A stretch of DNA of 64,000 nt from a virus: IMG/VR virus record IMGVR_UViG_3300027851_000021, positions 1 to 64,000 of that record. One strand, given 5' to 3'. Below, piece after piece: positions 52,463-59,684 of this stretch. The notes beneath the pieces are model-generated. The model was given only the letters and a program-made list of their open reading frames with translations. It was not told where the DNA came from and ran no database searches. Made by a program: the position numbers and the translations under genes. Numbering within the stretch: position 1 is the stretch's first letter; each line of letters starts with the position of its first letter.

Positions 52463-52704
52463 TATTCTTGTGCCTCCAGCATTTGTACGATTTCTCCTAA
52501 TGTCTTATCAGAAGATAGTTGTTCGTCTTTAATTTCAATTTCAAATTCCTCTTCCAACATCATGATTATTTCCATGCAGTCTAAAGAATCTGCACCTAAT
52601 GATGACAATGTTGTATCATCTTCGATGTCGTCAGCATTTTCGATTAGCATTTGGTCTATAAAAACTTTAACCACTACGGATTTAATGTCGGGTACTTGTT
52701 TCAT
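52462..52704 (-). CDS. acyl carrier protein
   Basis: This 80-aa four-helix protein has the phosphopantetheine motif GADSLDCMEIIMMLEEEF, with Ser40 as attachment site, and a strongly acidic surface. Length and spacing match bacterial AcpP. It is coupled to thyX (TAATG) and to the gene upstream (ATGA). An ACP in a phage nucleotide-metabolism operon is unusual; it might recruit host acyl or holo-ACP enzymes or be a host-takeover factor. Confidence 0.92.
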   Translation of the reverse strand: MKQVPDIKSVVVKVFIDQMLIENADDIEDDTTLSSLGADSLDCMEIIMMLEEEFEIEIKDEQLSSDKTLGEIVQMLEAQE

Positions 52705-52946
52705 ACTTCTAATGCTCCTACACTCATATCAGCGTCATCAAGTTCTTTTTCAATACCGTCAAAGTCAAGATTCTTGGCGCGCATTTCATCGTTCCATTTA
52801 CCTTGTGAAAGTCTGGTATCTTGATCTTTACAGATATGTAATAATGCTCCATATACTGCGTCTTCCTTAGTATTTGCACCAATTCGTACCATATGCATAA
52901 TACCATCGAAGGCACTTAGAATAGATACTACCCATGACTTAATCAT
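52701..52946 (-). CDS. unknown protein upstream of ACP
   Basis: 81 aa after AGGAG. The first half is hydrophobic-helical (SWVVSILSAFDGIMHMVRIG), the second half acidic (DFDGIEKELDDADMS). It overlaps the ACP start by 4 nt (ATGA), so it may work with ACP. No family recognised. Confidence 0.65.
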   Translation of the reverse strand: MIKSWVVSILSAFDGIMHMVRIGANTKEDAVYGALLHICKDQDTRLSQGKWNDEMRAKNLDFDGIEKELDDADMSVGALEV

Positions 52947-53022
52947 TTAAATACTCCTATGTAATGAAAAAAGTTTGTTGCTATGCTCCCTATTAAAGAG
53001 CCCCAAAACATCCCAGAATGAA

Positions 53023-53040
53023 AGGGGTCGTTAAACCCCT
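53023..53040 (-). terminator. terminator after the MazG-like gene
   Basis: AGGGG and CCCCT pair around an 8-nt loop downstream of the 53070 stop; the T-run (TTTCATT) is short. Confidence 0.55.
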
Positions 53041-53069
53041 CTCTAATCCTAAAATATATAACGTACCAA

Positions 53070-53543
53070 TTAAATCTTTTTCCCATCATCCGCCATACGA
53101 TTTTCGATCTTATGGTCTGCACGATTAGTATTGAACTGAAGCTTCTCTTGTACTGCTCCCGCCAAATCTAATCCTAAACCACCTGCCATATCACAGATAC
53201 GAATCAATGCATCGGCTAGTTCAACTTCAAGCATAGGGCGATGTGGGAGTTTATCATCCTGTAAATTACGACGGTAACCTTCAAGACCTTCTGAAATCTC
53301 AGAATGGATCAGACAAAGCATTTCAGGTACGTTACGATTTGGATTAGGATTCAAAGTACCATCTTTAACATGATGCCACCATCCCGCTGTAAGACCTAAA
53401 CCATAACACACATTAACCAATTGGTCAACTGCGGATGAAGTTTGTTCAATCCCAGTTAAGCATAATGTACGCGCGTCTGCTTGTAATGGATGCTCATTGA
53501 ATTTAGAAACCGAAATTTCCTTTAGTACGTCTTTTAATTGCAT
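53070..53543 (-). CDS. MazG-like nucleotide pyrophosphohydrolase
   Basis: 157 aa with LIHSEISEGLEGYR (Glu residues of the metal site), EVELADALIRICDMAGGLGLDL given in part, and LQFNTNRADHK. This all-alpha NTP-PPase type hydrolyses nucleotides, perhaps (p)ppGpp or non-canonical dNTPs. Starts after AAGGAG behind two hairpins. Confidence 0.85.
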   Translation of the reverse strand: MQLKDVLKEISVSKFNEHPLQADARTLCLTGIEQTSSAVDQLVNVCYGLGLTAGWWHHVKDGTLNPNPNRNVPEMLCLIHSEISEGLEGYRRNLQDDKLPHRPMLEVELADALIRICDMAGGLGLDLAGAVQEKLQFNTNRADHKIENRMADDGKKI

Positions 53544-53561
53544 TTAGTTCTCCTTAGGGTT

Positions 53562-53641
53562 ATTGGAATACCTCATTCCAAAGAGATACTGTGCGACCTA
53601 TGCAAAGACTTCACAGGCGGAACAAATCCATGCACAGTATC
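53562..53641 (-). promoter_or_regulatory. structured RNA leader 3 (upstream of the MazG-like gene)
   Basis: GATACTGTGC (53585-53594) and GCACAGTATC (53632-53641) are perfect 10-bp complements. Between them and the start codon, TTGGAAT and ATTCCAA form a 7-bp hairpin (53563-53581) just before the ribosome-binding site. Two stacked hairpins in a 5' leader suggest translational control. Confidence 0.5.
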
Positions 53642-53660
53642 CATTAAGAATGAGCCCGAT

Positions 53661-53705
53661 TTCTCGGAACTCAATCCACCACCTATAACATTCGCCCACT
53701 TTTAG
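53661..53705. repeat. element copy 3 (partial)
   Basis: CACCACCTATAACATTCGCCC followed by ACTTTTAGCG matches the CACCACATAACACTCACCC-ACTTTTACCG block of 30990-31046 with few changes. It covers the last codons of the 53683-54060 gene. Confidence 0.4.
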
Positions 53706-54060
53706 CGATTTGATCCTTAGGTAGATTTCTTTTAAGGAAAACATTCTCGAGCCAAGTAACTTTGCCTCCTAGGGCGGTAACCTGCGTTTTCGTACGGCGT
53801 AAATCATCTCTACGGTTAATTTCTCTAGTAACCTTAGCTTTGTATTCTTTAGCACGTTCCAAGTAAGATAGTAGGGAATCATACATATCATTCCAATCTT
53901 GAACCATAGCTACTTGTTCATCAGTAGGTTGGATATCGATATAAGGACGTAAATCCATATGAATGTCAAAATCACTCTGTGCATCAATAACATCGCTTCG
54001 AGCATTTTTACTTTCGACCAATAGTTCCCCATTGGACATTAAACGCATATCTTCTGACAT
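53683..54060 (-). CDS. unknown charged helical protein
   Basis: 125 aa with a coiled-coil middle (MYDSLLSYLERAKEYKAKVTRE) and basic C-terminus. AAGGGG precedes the start, and the 29-aa membrane peptide ends 2 nt upstream. No family recognised. Confidence 0.65.
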   Translation of the reverse strand: MSEDMRLMSNGELLVESKNARSDVIDAQSDFDIHMDLRPYIDIQPTDEQVAMVQDWNDMYDSLLSYLERAKEYKAKVTREINRRDDLRRTKTQVTALGGKVTWLENVFLKRNLPKDQIAKSGRML

Positions 54061-54062
54061 AA

Positions 54063-54152
54063 TTACCCCTTATACATGACTACGATAAACAGAGTAACCA
54101 TTGCAGCTACTCCTAATATAAACCCACACACTACTATACCAAACGTTTTCAT
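54063..54152 (-). CDS. 29-aa membrane peptide
   Basis: An open frame MKTFGIVVCGFILGVAAMV... ending MYKG. Its start overlaps the stop of the gene upstream (ATGA) and has AAGGAA 6 nt before it. One transmembrane helix fills residues 4-26. The coupled start and clean frame make it real; function unknown. Confidence 0.65.
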   Translation of the reverse strand: MKTFGIVVCGFILGVAAMVTLFIVVMYKG

Positions 54153-54463
54153 TCTATTTCCTTAATATTCAACTGTGTATATGCAGTTATAACCGTATTT
54201 TCTTCTTGCCATTCTTTAGTAGTATGTGCACGAACAGCTTCAATAGGAATGCCACTGCGTTCCATATCGACATATTCGCCAACATACTTTTCACCTGTAA
54301 TGGTAGTAACGTTAAGTTCTTTAGCTCTTGCCTTTAAACCAGCTTTATAGAAATCCTGTAAGTCTGTACGTTCTTTAATTTCATCACGCAGTCTTCCCAG
54401 TTCATCTATAAGAAACTCTGGCGTAGCATTAGCCGGCATTACTAGTTTAGGTTTCTTAGCCAT
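54149..54463 (-). CDS. unknown small protein
   Basis: 104 aa with a helical middle (PEFLIDELGRLRDEIKERTDLQ) and VTTITGEKYVGEY. This pattern is seen in phage proteins that accompany replication, but I cannot name a family. Coupled to the 29-aa peptide. Confidence 0.6.
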   Translation of the reverse strand: MAKKPKLVMPANATPEFLIDELGRLRDEIKERTDLQDFYKAGLKARAKELNVTTITGEKYVGEYVDMERSGIPIEAVRAHTTKEWQEENTVITAYTQLNIKEIE

Positions 54464-54464
54464 A

Positions 54465-54779
54465 TTATTCTGCCTTTGATTTATTATGTTCCTGTGCTCT
54501 ACGGATTACTCCCCAGAAATTATTCCACATAGCTTGACGGTTCATAGAGGATAAAAGGTTTTGGATATTCTTACGACGATATCCTTTTGTAGGATGTAAT
54601 TGTACTACATGCGTTGCATTAGGATCGTTGTAACATTCATTAGCCAGGTTTTCATTAAGACGATCAAGTTTAGATACGATCTTAGGTTGGATCTTATTTA
54701 ATGGATCATCAAACATACCTGAGGAATCTACTACGATTTGTTTTGCGTCTTGCGGAAATGGAGTTTTAAAGTCGATCAT
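54465..54779 (-). CDS. unknown small basic protein
   Basis: 104 aa with TKGYRRKNIQNLLSSMNRQAMW in the C-terminal half, possibly nucleic-acid binding. AAGGAAA precedes the start and the promoter at 54813-54841 lies just upstream. Confidence 0.6.
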   Translation of the reverse strand: MIDFKTPFPQDAKQIVVDSSGMFDDPLNKIQPKIVSKLDRLNENLANECYNDPNATHVVQLHPTKGYRRKNIQNLLSSMNRQAMWNNFWGVIRRAQEHNKSKAE

Positions 54780-54812
54780 TTTATGTGCTTTCCTTTTATA
54801 TGCTTATTGTTT

Positions 54813-54841
54813 ATTATATAATGAATTTCTAAGAACTTCAA
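54813..54841 (-). promoter_or_regulatory. promoter of the 54779 block
   Basis: Minus-strand TTGAAG (54836-54841), a 17-nt spacer and TATAAT (54813-54818). Confidence 0.7.
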
Positions 54842-54990
54842 GAAGAATCTTTTGGTACTTTTAAATTATTGTTAGTTGCTCTAACGCGTTTAGACGTTTG
54901 CATTGGAAGAGAACGTTTCTCCACTAAGACTGTTCCATTATGGTAAGTCTCAATACGTTGACGTTTATTGGTGGGTTTTGAATCCTTCAT
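54838..54990 (-). CDS. 50-aa basic protein
   Basis: An open frame MKDSKPTNKRQRIETYHNG..., ending KVPKDSS, starting 7 nt after AAGGAA and overlapping the gene upstream by 26 nt. It is highly basic (net positive about 9) and may bind nucleic acid. Its end overlaps the promoter at 54813-54841. Confidence 0.65.
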   Translation of the reverse strand: MKDSKPTNKRQRIETYHNGTVLVEKRSLPMQTSKRVRATNNNLKVPKDSS

Positions 54991-55189
54991 CGTAGTATTC
55001 CTTAATCATATCATTAACCATTTGTGACAAATCAATTCCTGTAGTTCTTTCCATCTGTCTTAAACGTTCATCTCCACGCGGAGTTAGGTATACAACTCGT
55101 TTCCGCATGGATTTAACTTTTAATTGATGAAGGAAATCTAAGAATTGCTTGGTCGTTGTTCGCGTTATTACTATTCTCCCCTGACTCAT
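54965..55189 (-). CDS. ribbon-helix-helix-like protein
   Basis: 74 aa with a strand-helix-helix pattern, RKRVVYLTPRGDERLRQMERTT then IDLSQMVNDMIKEYY, which fits a small RHH DNA-binding regulator. Starts after AGGTGA. Confidence 0.65.
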   Translation of the reverse strand: MSQGRIVITRTTTKQFLDFLHQLKVKSMRKRVVYLTPRGDERLRQMERTTGIDLSQMVNDMIKEYYDEGFKTHQ

Positions 55190-55197
55190 GATATCAC

Positions 55198-55692
55198 CTA
55201 ATCAGGAAGTGTGAATTTAGAATCTGGACCACCTGTACGCTTACGAACTACCGGAGCTTCGTTAGGTGCATTAAGTCCCTTATCAACAAACTTAAGTTCT
55301 GCTCCCCATGCAGTATATGTTTGTTCTTTACCTTCTTTATTAAGCTTACCTTCAATGGTGTAGATGGTACACTTATTAACATAAACAGTTCTACAGGTTA
55401 CAATACCTACAAAACCGTTAATGCGATGTTCACATCTATCTCCGGTTTCAAATTCAAATTCATGTTCCCAAGGAGTAAGTACATCAGTAGAACCTTCAGG
55501 TAAGACTAAAGAATCTTCATCCATAAAGGTAGCATCAGGTTTATAACTGGAATCTTCCTTAGATGGAGGTTGAACAGCTACTTGAATACTACCGTTAATA
55601 CGTTGAGCCATAGCTGTAGCATATCCCTTAAGTCCGGAATATTTATCTTGAACCATAATACCGATAGGTATTTTAAATTGTACTACTGTCAT
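55198..55692 (-). CDS. unknown protein with repeated beta motif
   Basis: 164 aa starting after AGGAGAG. Two similar segments (DKYSGLKGYATAMAQRINGSIQVAV and DRCEHRINGFVGIVTCRTVY, in part) suggest a pair of small beta-barrels of KOW/SH3 kind. The late ELKFVDKGL is shared with other phage proteins. Function unknown. Confidence 0.65.
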   Translation of the reverse strand: MTVVQFKIPIGIMVQDKYSGLKGYATAMAQRINGSIQVAVQPPSKEDSSYKPDATFMDEDSLVLPEGSTDVLTPWEHEFEFETGDRCEHRINGFVGIVTCRTVYVNKCTIYTIEGKLNKEGKEQTYTAWGAELKFVDKGLNAPNEAPVVRKRTGGPDSKFTLPD

Positions 55693-55704
55693 TTATCTCT
55701 CCTG

Positions 55705-56754
55705 TTAAAATGGTATATCGTCGGGTTGATCTTCGTAAGAAAGGTCTGGATGATATTCTTTGAGAGCCTTCTCAATAATATCCGCCATAGCTTCCATATC
55801 TATACCTTCTGGTAATGTTACTACGATAGTAAACTTACCATCACGTTTCTTCTTTAAGGCTCTAGTGGCTTTAACTAAGTTCTCGTACATTCGGATAACT
55901 GTCGGATTGACTTTATCCTTACTTTTCTTAATTAACCGTTTTACGACCGATAAGAAGGTATCGCTAGCAGAATCACGACCTATAAAGTTAAGTGTACTTT
56001 CATAATGTGTTTCAGGTGCAGTAACAATCTTCTCAATCAGTTCGGAATCATTAGAAGCTACAATGCCTTTAACAAGTTTGTCGGTAAAGCTACTTGTACT
56101 GTAAAGAGTCCTATCCTCTGTAAGATAAGCATAACCTGTCATATCATAACTATGGAGTAGAGGTTTCTCGAAAGCTGCTACACGTATTCCTTTATTGAAA
56201 ACCGCATTACTTTCGCCTTCATGAATATCCAAATCTCCATCTACCGTTTTAACAGCCTTTGAAGACAAGAAAACGTCTGACTTTTCAATTAAGACTTGAA
56301 CCATTTCATCACCCTCGACGATAATCTGTGTCACATCCTCAATTGGTGTAGGATCCATGTTATCTGGAAATACGTCTCCGCCTTCATCGATGGTATTGGA
56401 ATAGAGTTCTCTGAATGCCATCCATAGTTCCCAATTCTTCCCGAGATCGGTTGTAAATGGGAGATCTAAGATGGTGTGGATTGAATCATCCGTGCGATTA
56501 ATTCCTGTCATCTGGATAAAGTTAAATGATTTGCCGCGAACGTCATCTGGTTTGAGTTCGAAAGTGTATTCGATCATACCTATCCAAACAGTTATTTTTT
56601 GATTGTTCCTTAGACATACAGCGATGGCATACTTTAGTCCTGTACCGAATTGACCAATGGGAGACTTATTATCTCCTTTAGCCGATACACCGAAGGTTGT
56701 AATACCTCGAATATCTAATAGACCCCTATTTCGGAATATTACTTTATTTTCCAT
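55705..56754 (-). CDS. GHKL (Bergerat-fold) ATPase with permuted motif order
   Basis: This 349-aa protein holds Hsp90/MutL-type ATP-binding motifs. A DIRGI box (residues 14-18, like DxGxG) is followed by a lid and by IGQFGTGLKYAIAV (33-46), close to the Hsp90 IGQFGVGFYSAFLV box. The N-box comes afterwards: RELYSNTIDEGG (115-126) with Glu116, Asn120 and Asp123. In normal GHKL proteins the N-box precedes both G-boxes, so the fold seems circularly permuted. The C-terminal 150 residues are of unknown type. It is coupled (TAATG) to the Gly-rich 206-aa gene. Confidence 0.7.
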   Translation of the reverse strand: MENKVIFRNRGLLDIRGITTFGVSAKGDNKSPIGQFGTGLKYAIAVCLRNNQKITVWIGMIEYTFELKPDDVRGKSFNFIQMTGINRTDDSIHTILDLPFTTDLGKNWELWMAFRELYSNTIDEGGDVFPDNMDPTPIEDVTQIIVEGDEMVQVLIEKSDVFLSSKAVKTVDGDLDIHEGESNAVFNKGIRVAAFEKPLLHSYDMTGYAYLTEDRTLYSTSSFTDKLVKGIVASNDSELIEKIVTAPETHYESTLNFIGRDSASDTFLSVVKRLIKKSKDKVNPTVIRMYENLVKATRALKKKRDGKFTIVVTLPEGIDMEAMADIIEKALKEYHPDLSYEDQPDDIPF

Positions 56755-57374
56755 TAGCGTACATTCCTACGTTTGAGTTCTGCTTCGAATTTATCTTCCC
56801 AGTCGCGCCAGTATTGAAGTACAGCATCTCCATCATATTCTTCTGTACTACAACGGTTAACATAACTCATTTCTTTATGAATATTCTGTCTACGCTTTTT
56901 GAGCCATGCAATTGTATTCTCGATATGTTCAGTATCCATCTCTGGAAGAGGTAACTCTCTTTTACGGGACGCTTTCCATACTGGAGCATTACGAGTACCG
57001 ACTGGCCATTCAGCTTCAAGAATACCTATACGTTTAAATAAACCTTGAATAAAGCTGGTAGATACAATAACTTCAGGATCTCCAGCACCTCCTCCACCTC
57101 CTCCACCTCCACAACAGAATAACTCCGCTTGAGTACTTACTCCTCCAGACCCACCAGTAGCGTAACCTGGTTTTGGTTTATTACTATGCTCACTGAAAGT
57201 AGAACCTGCAAATGCAGTATTTGGAGATGCTTTAAACCGGGTAATAGTATCAAAGATCTTTTCGGTAATTTCTGGTTGGATTAATACGATATTATCATCA
57301 GGGGTAAGTAAGAATAGACCTTCTTTTGTCAGCGAAATGATGCGACATTTGTCTACATAGATTTTTTGTGTCAT
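56754..57374 (-). CDS. unknown protein with CC-Gly8 linker
   Basis: 206 aa from the ATG at 57374 (GGAGA upstream). A beta-rich N-terminal half (residues 1-60) is joined by a Gly/Ser linker with CCGGGGGGGGAG near residue 95 to a helical C-terminal half with IENTIAWLKKRRQNIHKEM. It is the first gene after the promoter at 57402-57430 and directly precedes the GHKL ATPase, so the two may form a pair. No family recognised. Confidence 0.65.
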   Translation of the reverse strand: MTQKIYVDKCRIISLTKEGLFLLTPDDNIVLIQPEITEKIFDTITRFKASPNTAFAGSTFSEHSNKPKPGYATGGSGGVSTQAELFCCGGGGGGGGAGDPEVIVSTSFIQGLFKRIGILEAEWPVGTRNAPVWKASRKRELPLPEMDTEHIENTIAWLKKRRQNIHKEMSYVNRCSTEEYDGDAVLQYWRDWEDKFEAELKRRNVR

Positions 57375-57401
57375 TGGAATCTCCATTGGAATATTAAGAA
57401 T

Positions 57402-57430
57402 ATTATAGCTGAAAACTTATGGACTATCAA
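57402..57430 (-). promoter_or_regulatory. promoter of the GHKL pair
   Basis: Minus-strand TTGATA (57425-57430), a 17-nt spacer and TATAAT (57402-57407). It lies within the gap ahead of 57374. Confidence 0.75.
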
Positions 57431-57441
57431 TAAGGAATTTA

Positions 57442-57702
57442 TTAGTCGACCATTAAAATATTTTGTACAGGATATTTGGTATAAAAATTGTTCTGTACTA
57501 ATAATGTACCTCCCATACCAATATGAAAGCTTGCACCCAATACTTGCATTAGATGCCATAGTTGACAAGATTGATAGCCACTTGCGTCTATCTTTAATTC
57601 CTCAACTGACATCTCGCGTATTAGGTGCCATTTCTTCCAAGTAGCTTCGCCTTCTGGCGTAAGACGGAAATAGACTGTATCGTTGATATTTATCTTTGAC
57701 AT
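57442..57702 (-). CDS. unknown small protein
   Basis: 86 aa after AAGGAG. The sequence has an N-terminal strand pair (NDTVYFRLTPEGEATW) like a small SH3 or HTH-associated module and a Gly-rich FHIGMGGTLLVQ. No family recognised. Confidence 0.6.
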   Translation of the reverse strand: MSKININDTVYFRLTPEGEATWKKWHLIREMSVEELKIDASGYQSCQLWHLMQVLGASFHIGMGGTLLVQNNFYTKYPVQNILMVD

Positions 57703-58097
57703 TTATTACTCCTTATCTTTTTTGTGAGGCTTAAATTACGTTTTACTTCCTGTATCATCTTACGTCTTGCTTCTAGTTCCTCAACAGTTAGTTGCATAGA
57801 CTTACCTTCCATAGAAGGAATATTATTCTCAATAACGACGTTAGCAAACGTAGCACCAGGAGGACAAGTACGCATTCTTAAAGGTACATCTTCCCACATA
57901 TGTTCTAATGCATTATTAGTGTTTGCGTCATCATCAGTCCAGCCACAACAATCGCATTCTAAATATGCATTAGTACAATTAGAACACGGAGCATTACCTG
58001 CATTACAATAACAGGGATGTTGGGTTAGCTTAAGCCATCCCATACACTCTGGACCTCGTTTAGGGCACATATCTCCTTCTTCTATGTCTTTACGCAT
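57690..58097 (-). CDS. zinc-ribbon protein
   Basis: 135 aa from the ATG at 58097, chosen for the GGAG 9 nt upstream. MCPKRGPECMGW, CYCNAGNAPCSNC and LECDCCGW give up to nine Cys that probably bind two zinc ions, followed by a helical C-terminus. Overlaps the next gene by 8 nt. Confidence 0.65.
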   Translation of the reverse strand: MRKDIEEGDMCPKRGPECMGWLKLTQHPCYCNAGNAPCSNCTNAYLECDCCGWTDDDANTNNALEHMWEDVPLRMRTCPPGATFANVVIENNIPSMEGKSMQLTVEELEARRKMIQEVKRNLSLTKKIRSNKCQR

Positions 58098-58305
58098 GGG
58101 CCGACTCCAGCTGAGCATAGTCTCGATTCATTACACGCCCTTTAAGATCACAACGTTGAATGGTTTTATAACCCTTAATGATTTTCATGGACTCTACGCG
58201 ACATGTTAACGCTGCTTCAATTAGATTACCGTCAGCTATATAGAAATAACCGCGATGTAACATGATTTTGTCATCTAAGACTGGTTCGTTAAGTTCTACT
58301 GGCAT
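58090..58305 (-). CDS. unknown small protein
   Basis: 71 aa after GAGGT. The middle GYFYIADGNLIEAAL and CRVESMKIIKGYKTIQRCD strands look like a small beta protein. No family recognised. Confidence 0.6.
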   Translation of the reverse strand: MPVELNEPVLDDKIMLHRGYFYIADGNLIEAALTCRVESMKIIKGYKTIQRCDLKGRVMNRDYAQLESAHA

Positions 58306-58461
58306 TTATACCTCGGCGATATGAAAAGTTGAAGGGAGTTCGATTGAAGGAGCGTAACAACTAGGAACATCACGTTGATGCAGATACACATCAAATGCCT
58401 GTATACCTATTGTAAAGAGTACTACACCAATAGTAAGTGCTAACATAAGCTTTTCATACAT
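58306..58461 (-). CDS. 51-aa single-span membrane protein
   Basis: From the ATG at 58461 (AAGGGA upstream). One N-terminal transmembrane helix (residues ~6-24, MLALTIGVVLFTIGIQ) and a short outside tail with one Cys. The first of three neighbouring tiny membrane genes. Confidence 0.65.
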   Translation of the reverse strand: MYEKLMLALTIGVVLFTIGIQAFDVYLHQRDVPSCYAPSIELPSTFHIAEV

Positions 58462-58462
58462 A

Positions 58463-58579
58463 TTAATATCCCTTATAACGTAATACAATTGAAGTGATAG
58501 CCAATATCATACTCAGTATTGCAAAACCCATAGAATATCGAGCATAACGTTTAGCTTCTTTATTATAGTCCTTTGACAT
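58463..58579 (-). CDS. 38-aa membrane peptide
   Basis: An open frame MSKDYNKEAKRYARYSMGF..., starting after AAGGGAG and ending 1 nt before the 51-aa gene. A basic N-terminus is followed by a hydrophobic helix (residues 17-33). Its start overlaps the 56-aa gene upstream by 17 nt. Function unknown. Confidence 0.65.
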   Translation of the reverse strand: MSKDYNKEAKRYARYSMGFAILSMILAITSIVLRYKGY

Positions 58580-58733
58580 TATCCACTCCCTTAGGTGTAA
58601 ATATAAGTTTCAATAATAAAATGAACATACATATTACGGTTATTATAATAGTAATAGGCGTTAAAAATATCATACCAATAACCCAAAAGATGAACAAGAA
58701 CAGACTTAATATAAAAATCATTATTCCGCGCAT
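58563..58733 (-). CDS. 56-aa two-span membrane protein
   Basis: An open frame MRGIMIFILSLFLFIFW..., ending DNVKGL. Its ATG overlaps the RNase H stop (TAATG), and GAGGT precedes it. It is almost entirely hydrophobic, probably two transmembrane helices (3-24 and 27-46). Function unknown. Confidence 0.65.
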   Translation of the reverse strand: MRGIMIFILSLFLFIFWVIGMIFLTPITIIITVICMFILLLKLIFTPKGVDNVKGL

Positions 58734-59227
58734 TATTTACCTCGTAATTGTTGACGTTGTTCTAGCATATGTTTTCTGGCCATTTTATCACATTGGTCAT
58801 TAACCCAAGTTCTAGGTTTTCCAGTACCAGAATGTGCCTTAACTTTATTGGCTTTCCAGTCTAACTTATACTTACCTAAAATTTGTCTTAATTCCAGCAA
58901 AGCTTTTCGTTCCCAATCAACGGCTGTGTTGGATCCGTTGAGAAGATCAACCACGCGCTGATTATCACAAACAAATACCACGTAATGGACACGAGACAAG
59001 AGATCATCCTCCTCTGCATGTATGAGAGCTCGTAACACAGCCAAAAATTCACCCATGTTAGAGCTAATAATTTTTTGATCATAAGTACCTCCATAGAGTT
59101 TACCTGGTTGCGAATCCCTCATCCATACACCATAACCAGCAGCACCAGTTTCATGACATAATGAAGTATCCGAAAAGACTGTTAAGATATTACGCTCGTT
59201 ACGCAGATCAACTACAACATCAGTCAT
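58733..59227 (-). CDS. ribonuclease HI
   Basis: 164 aa from the ATG at 59227. The four-acid RNase HI site appears as FSDTSLCHETGAAGYG (Asp), MGEFLAVLRAL (Glu), FVCDNQRVVDLL (Asp) and WVNDQCDKMAR (Asp), and KAHSGTGKP supplies the basic patch. It removes RNA primers, which the polymerase here cannot do because it lacks a 5' nuclease domain. Confidence 0.9.
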   Translation of the reverse strand: MTDVVVDLRNERNILTVFSDTSLCHETGAAGYGVWMRDSQPGKLYGGTYDQKIISSNMGEFLAVLRALIHAEEDDLLSRVHYVVFVCDNQRVVDLLNGSNTAVDWERKALLELRQILGKYKLDWKANKVKAHSGTGKPRTWVNDQCDKMARKHMLEQRQQLRGK

Positions 59228-59672
59228 CAAGACCGTCCATTTCTTCTACCATGTCTTCAAATGTGCTACCCATAACATTAAGGTATCTAGGCTTCTTACT
59301 TACTTTAACCTTAGATACAGTTGATTCTATAATAGGTTCACCCTTTTCAGGCGTCGGCGTTGAATGGGAAAGAATAATATTGCGCAGGTAACGATTAAAC
59401 TGTTTATTTAAAGCTGTTACTACCTCAATCCGTGCATCGGTATTGTCAGTACGAGTAATGATCTCTGCAAGCATCCATTTAATAGCCTGAATACGATACT
59501 CAGGAGTATAAAACGGTGTGAATGAATAAGTCTTATATGTGCTTACATGATATTGCTTCTCCATAGAGTTATGGTAGACCATCATTAAGGCATTATATAG
59601 ATAACTGGTATCCATATCTTTGACATTGTGGAAGGACCCATAACGATCCCTCCATTCGAACGTTGTAATCAT
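59220..59672 (-). CDS. unknown protein
   Basis: 150 aa after GGAGAAC. Aromatic-rich N-terminal half (YLYNALMMVYHNSMEKQYHV) and a basic Ser/Thr/Lys-rich C-terminus ending in EDMVEEMDGLDD. Overlaps RNase H by 8 nt. No family recognised. Confidence 0.6.
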   Translation of the reverse strand: MITTFEWRDRYGSFHNVKDMDTSYLYNALMMVYHNSMEKQYHVSTYKTYSFTPFYTPEYRIQAIKWMLAEIITRTDNTDARIEVVTALNKQFNRYLRNIILSHSTPTPEKGEPIIESTVSKVKVSKKPRYLNVMGSTFEDMVEEMDGLDD

Positions 59673-59684
59673 TTTAGTTCTCCA

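Noticed and set aside
58573-58803. Plus-strand Ile/Asn-rich frame
   Set aside because: Antisense of the hydrophobic 56-aa gene; every neighbour is leftward.
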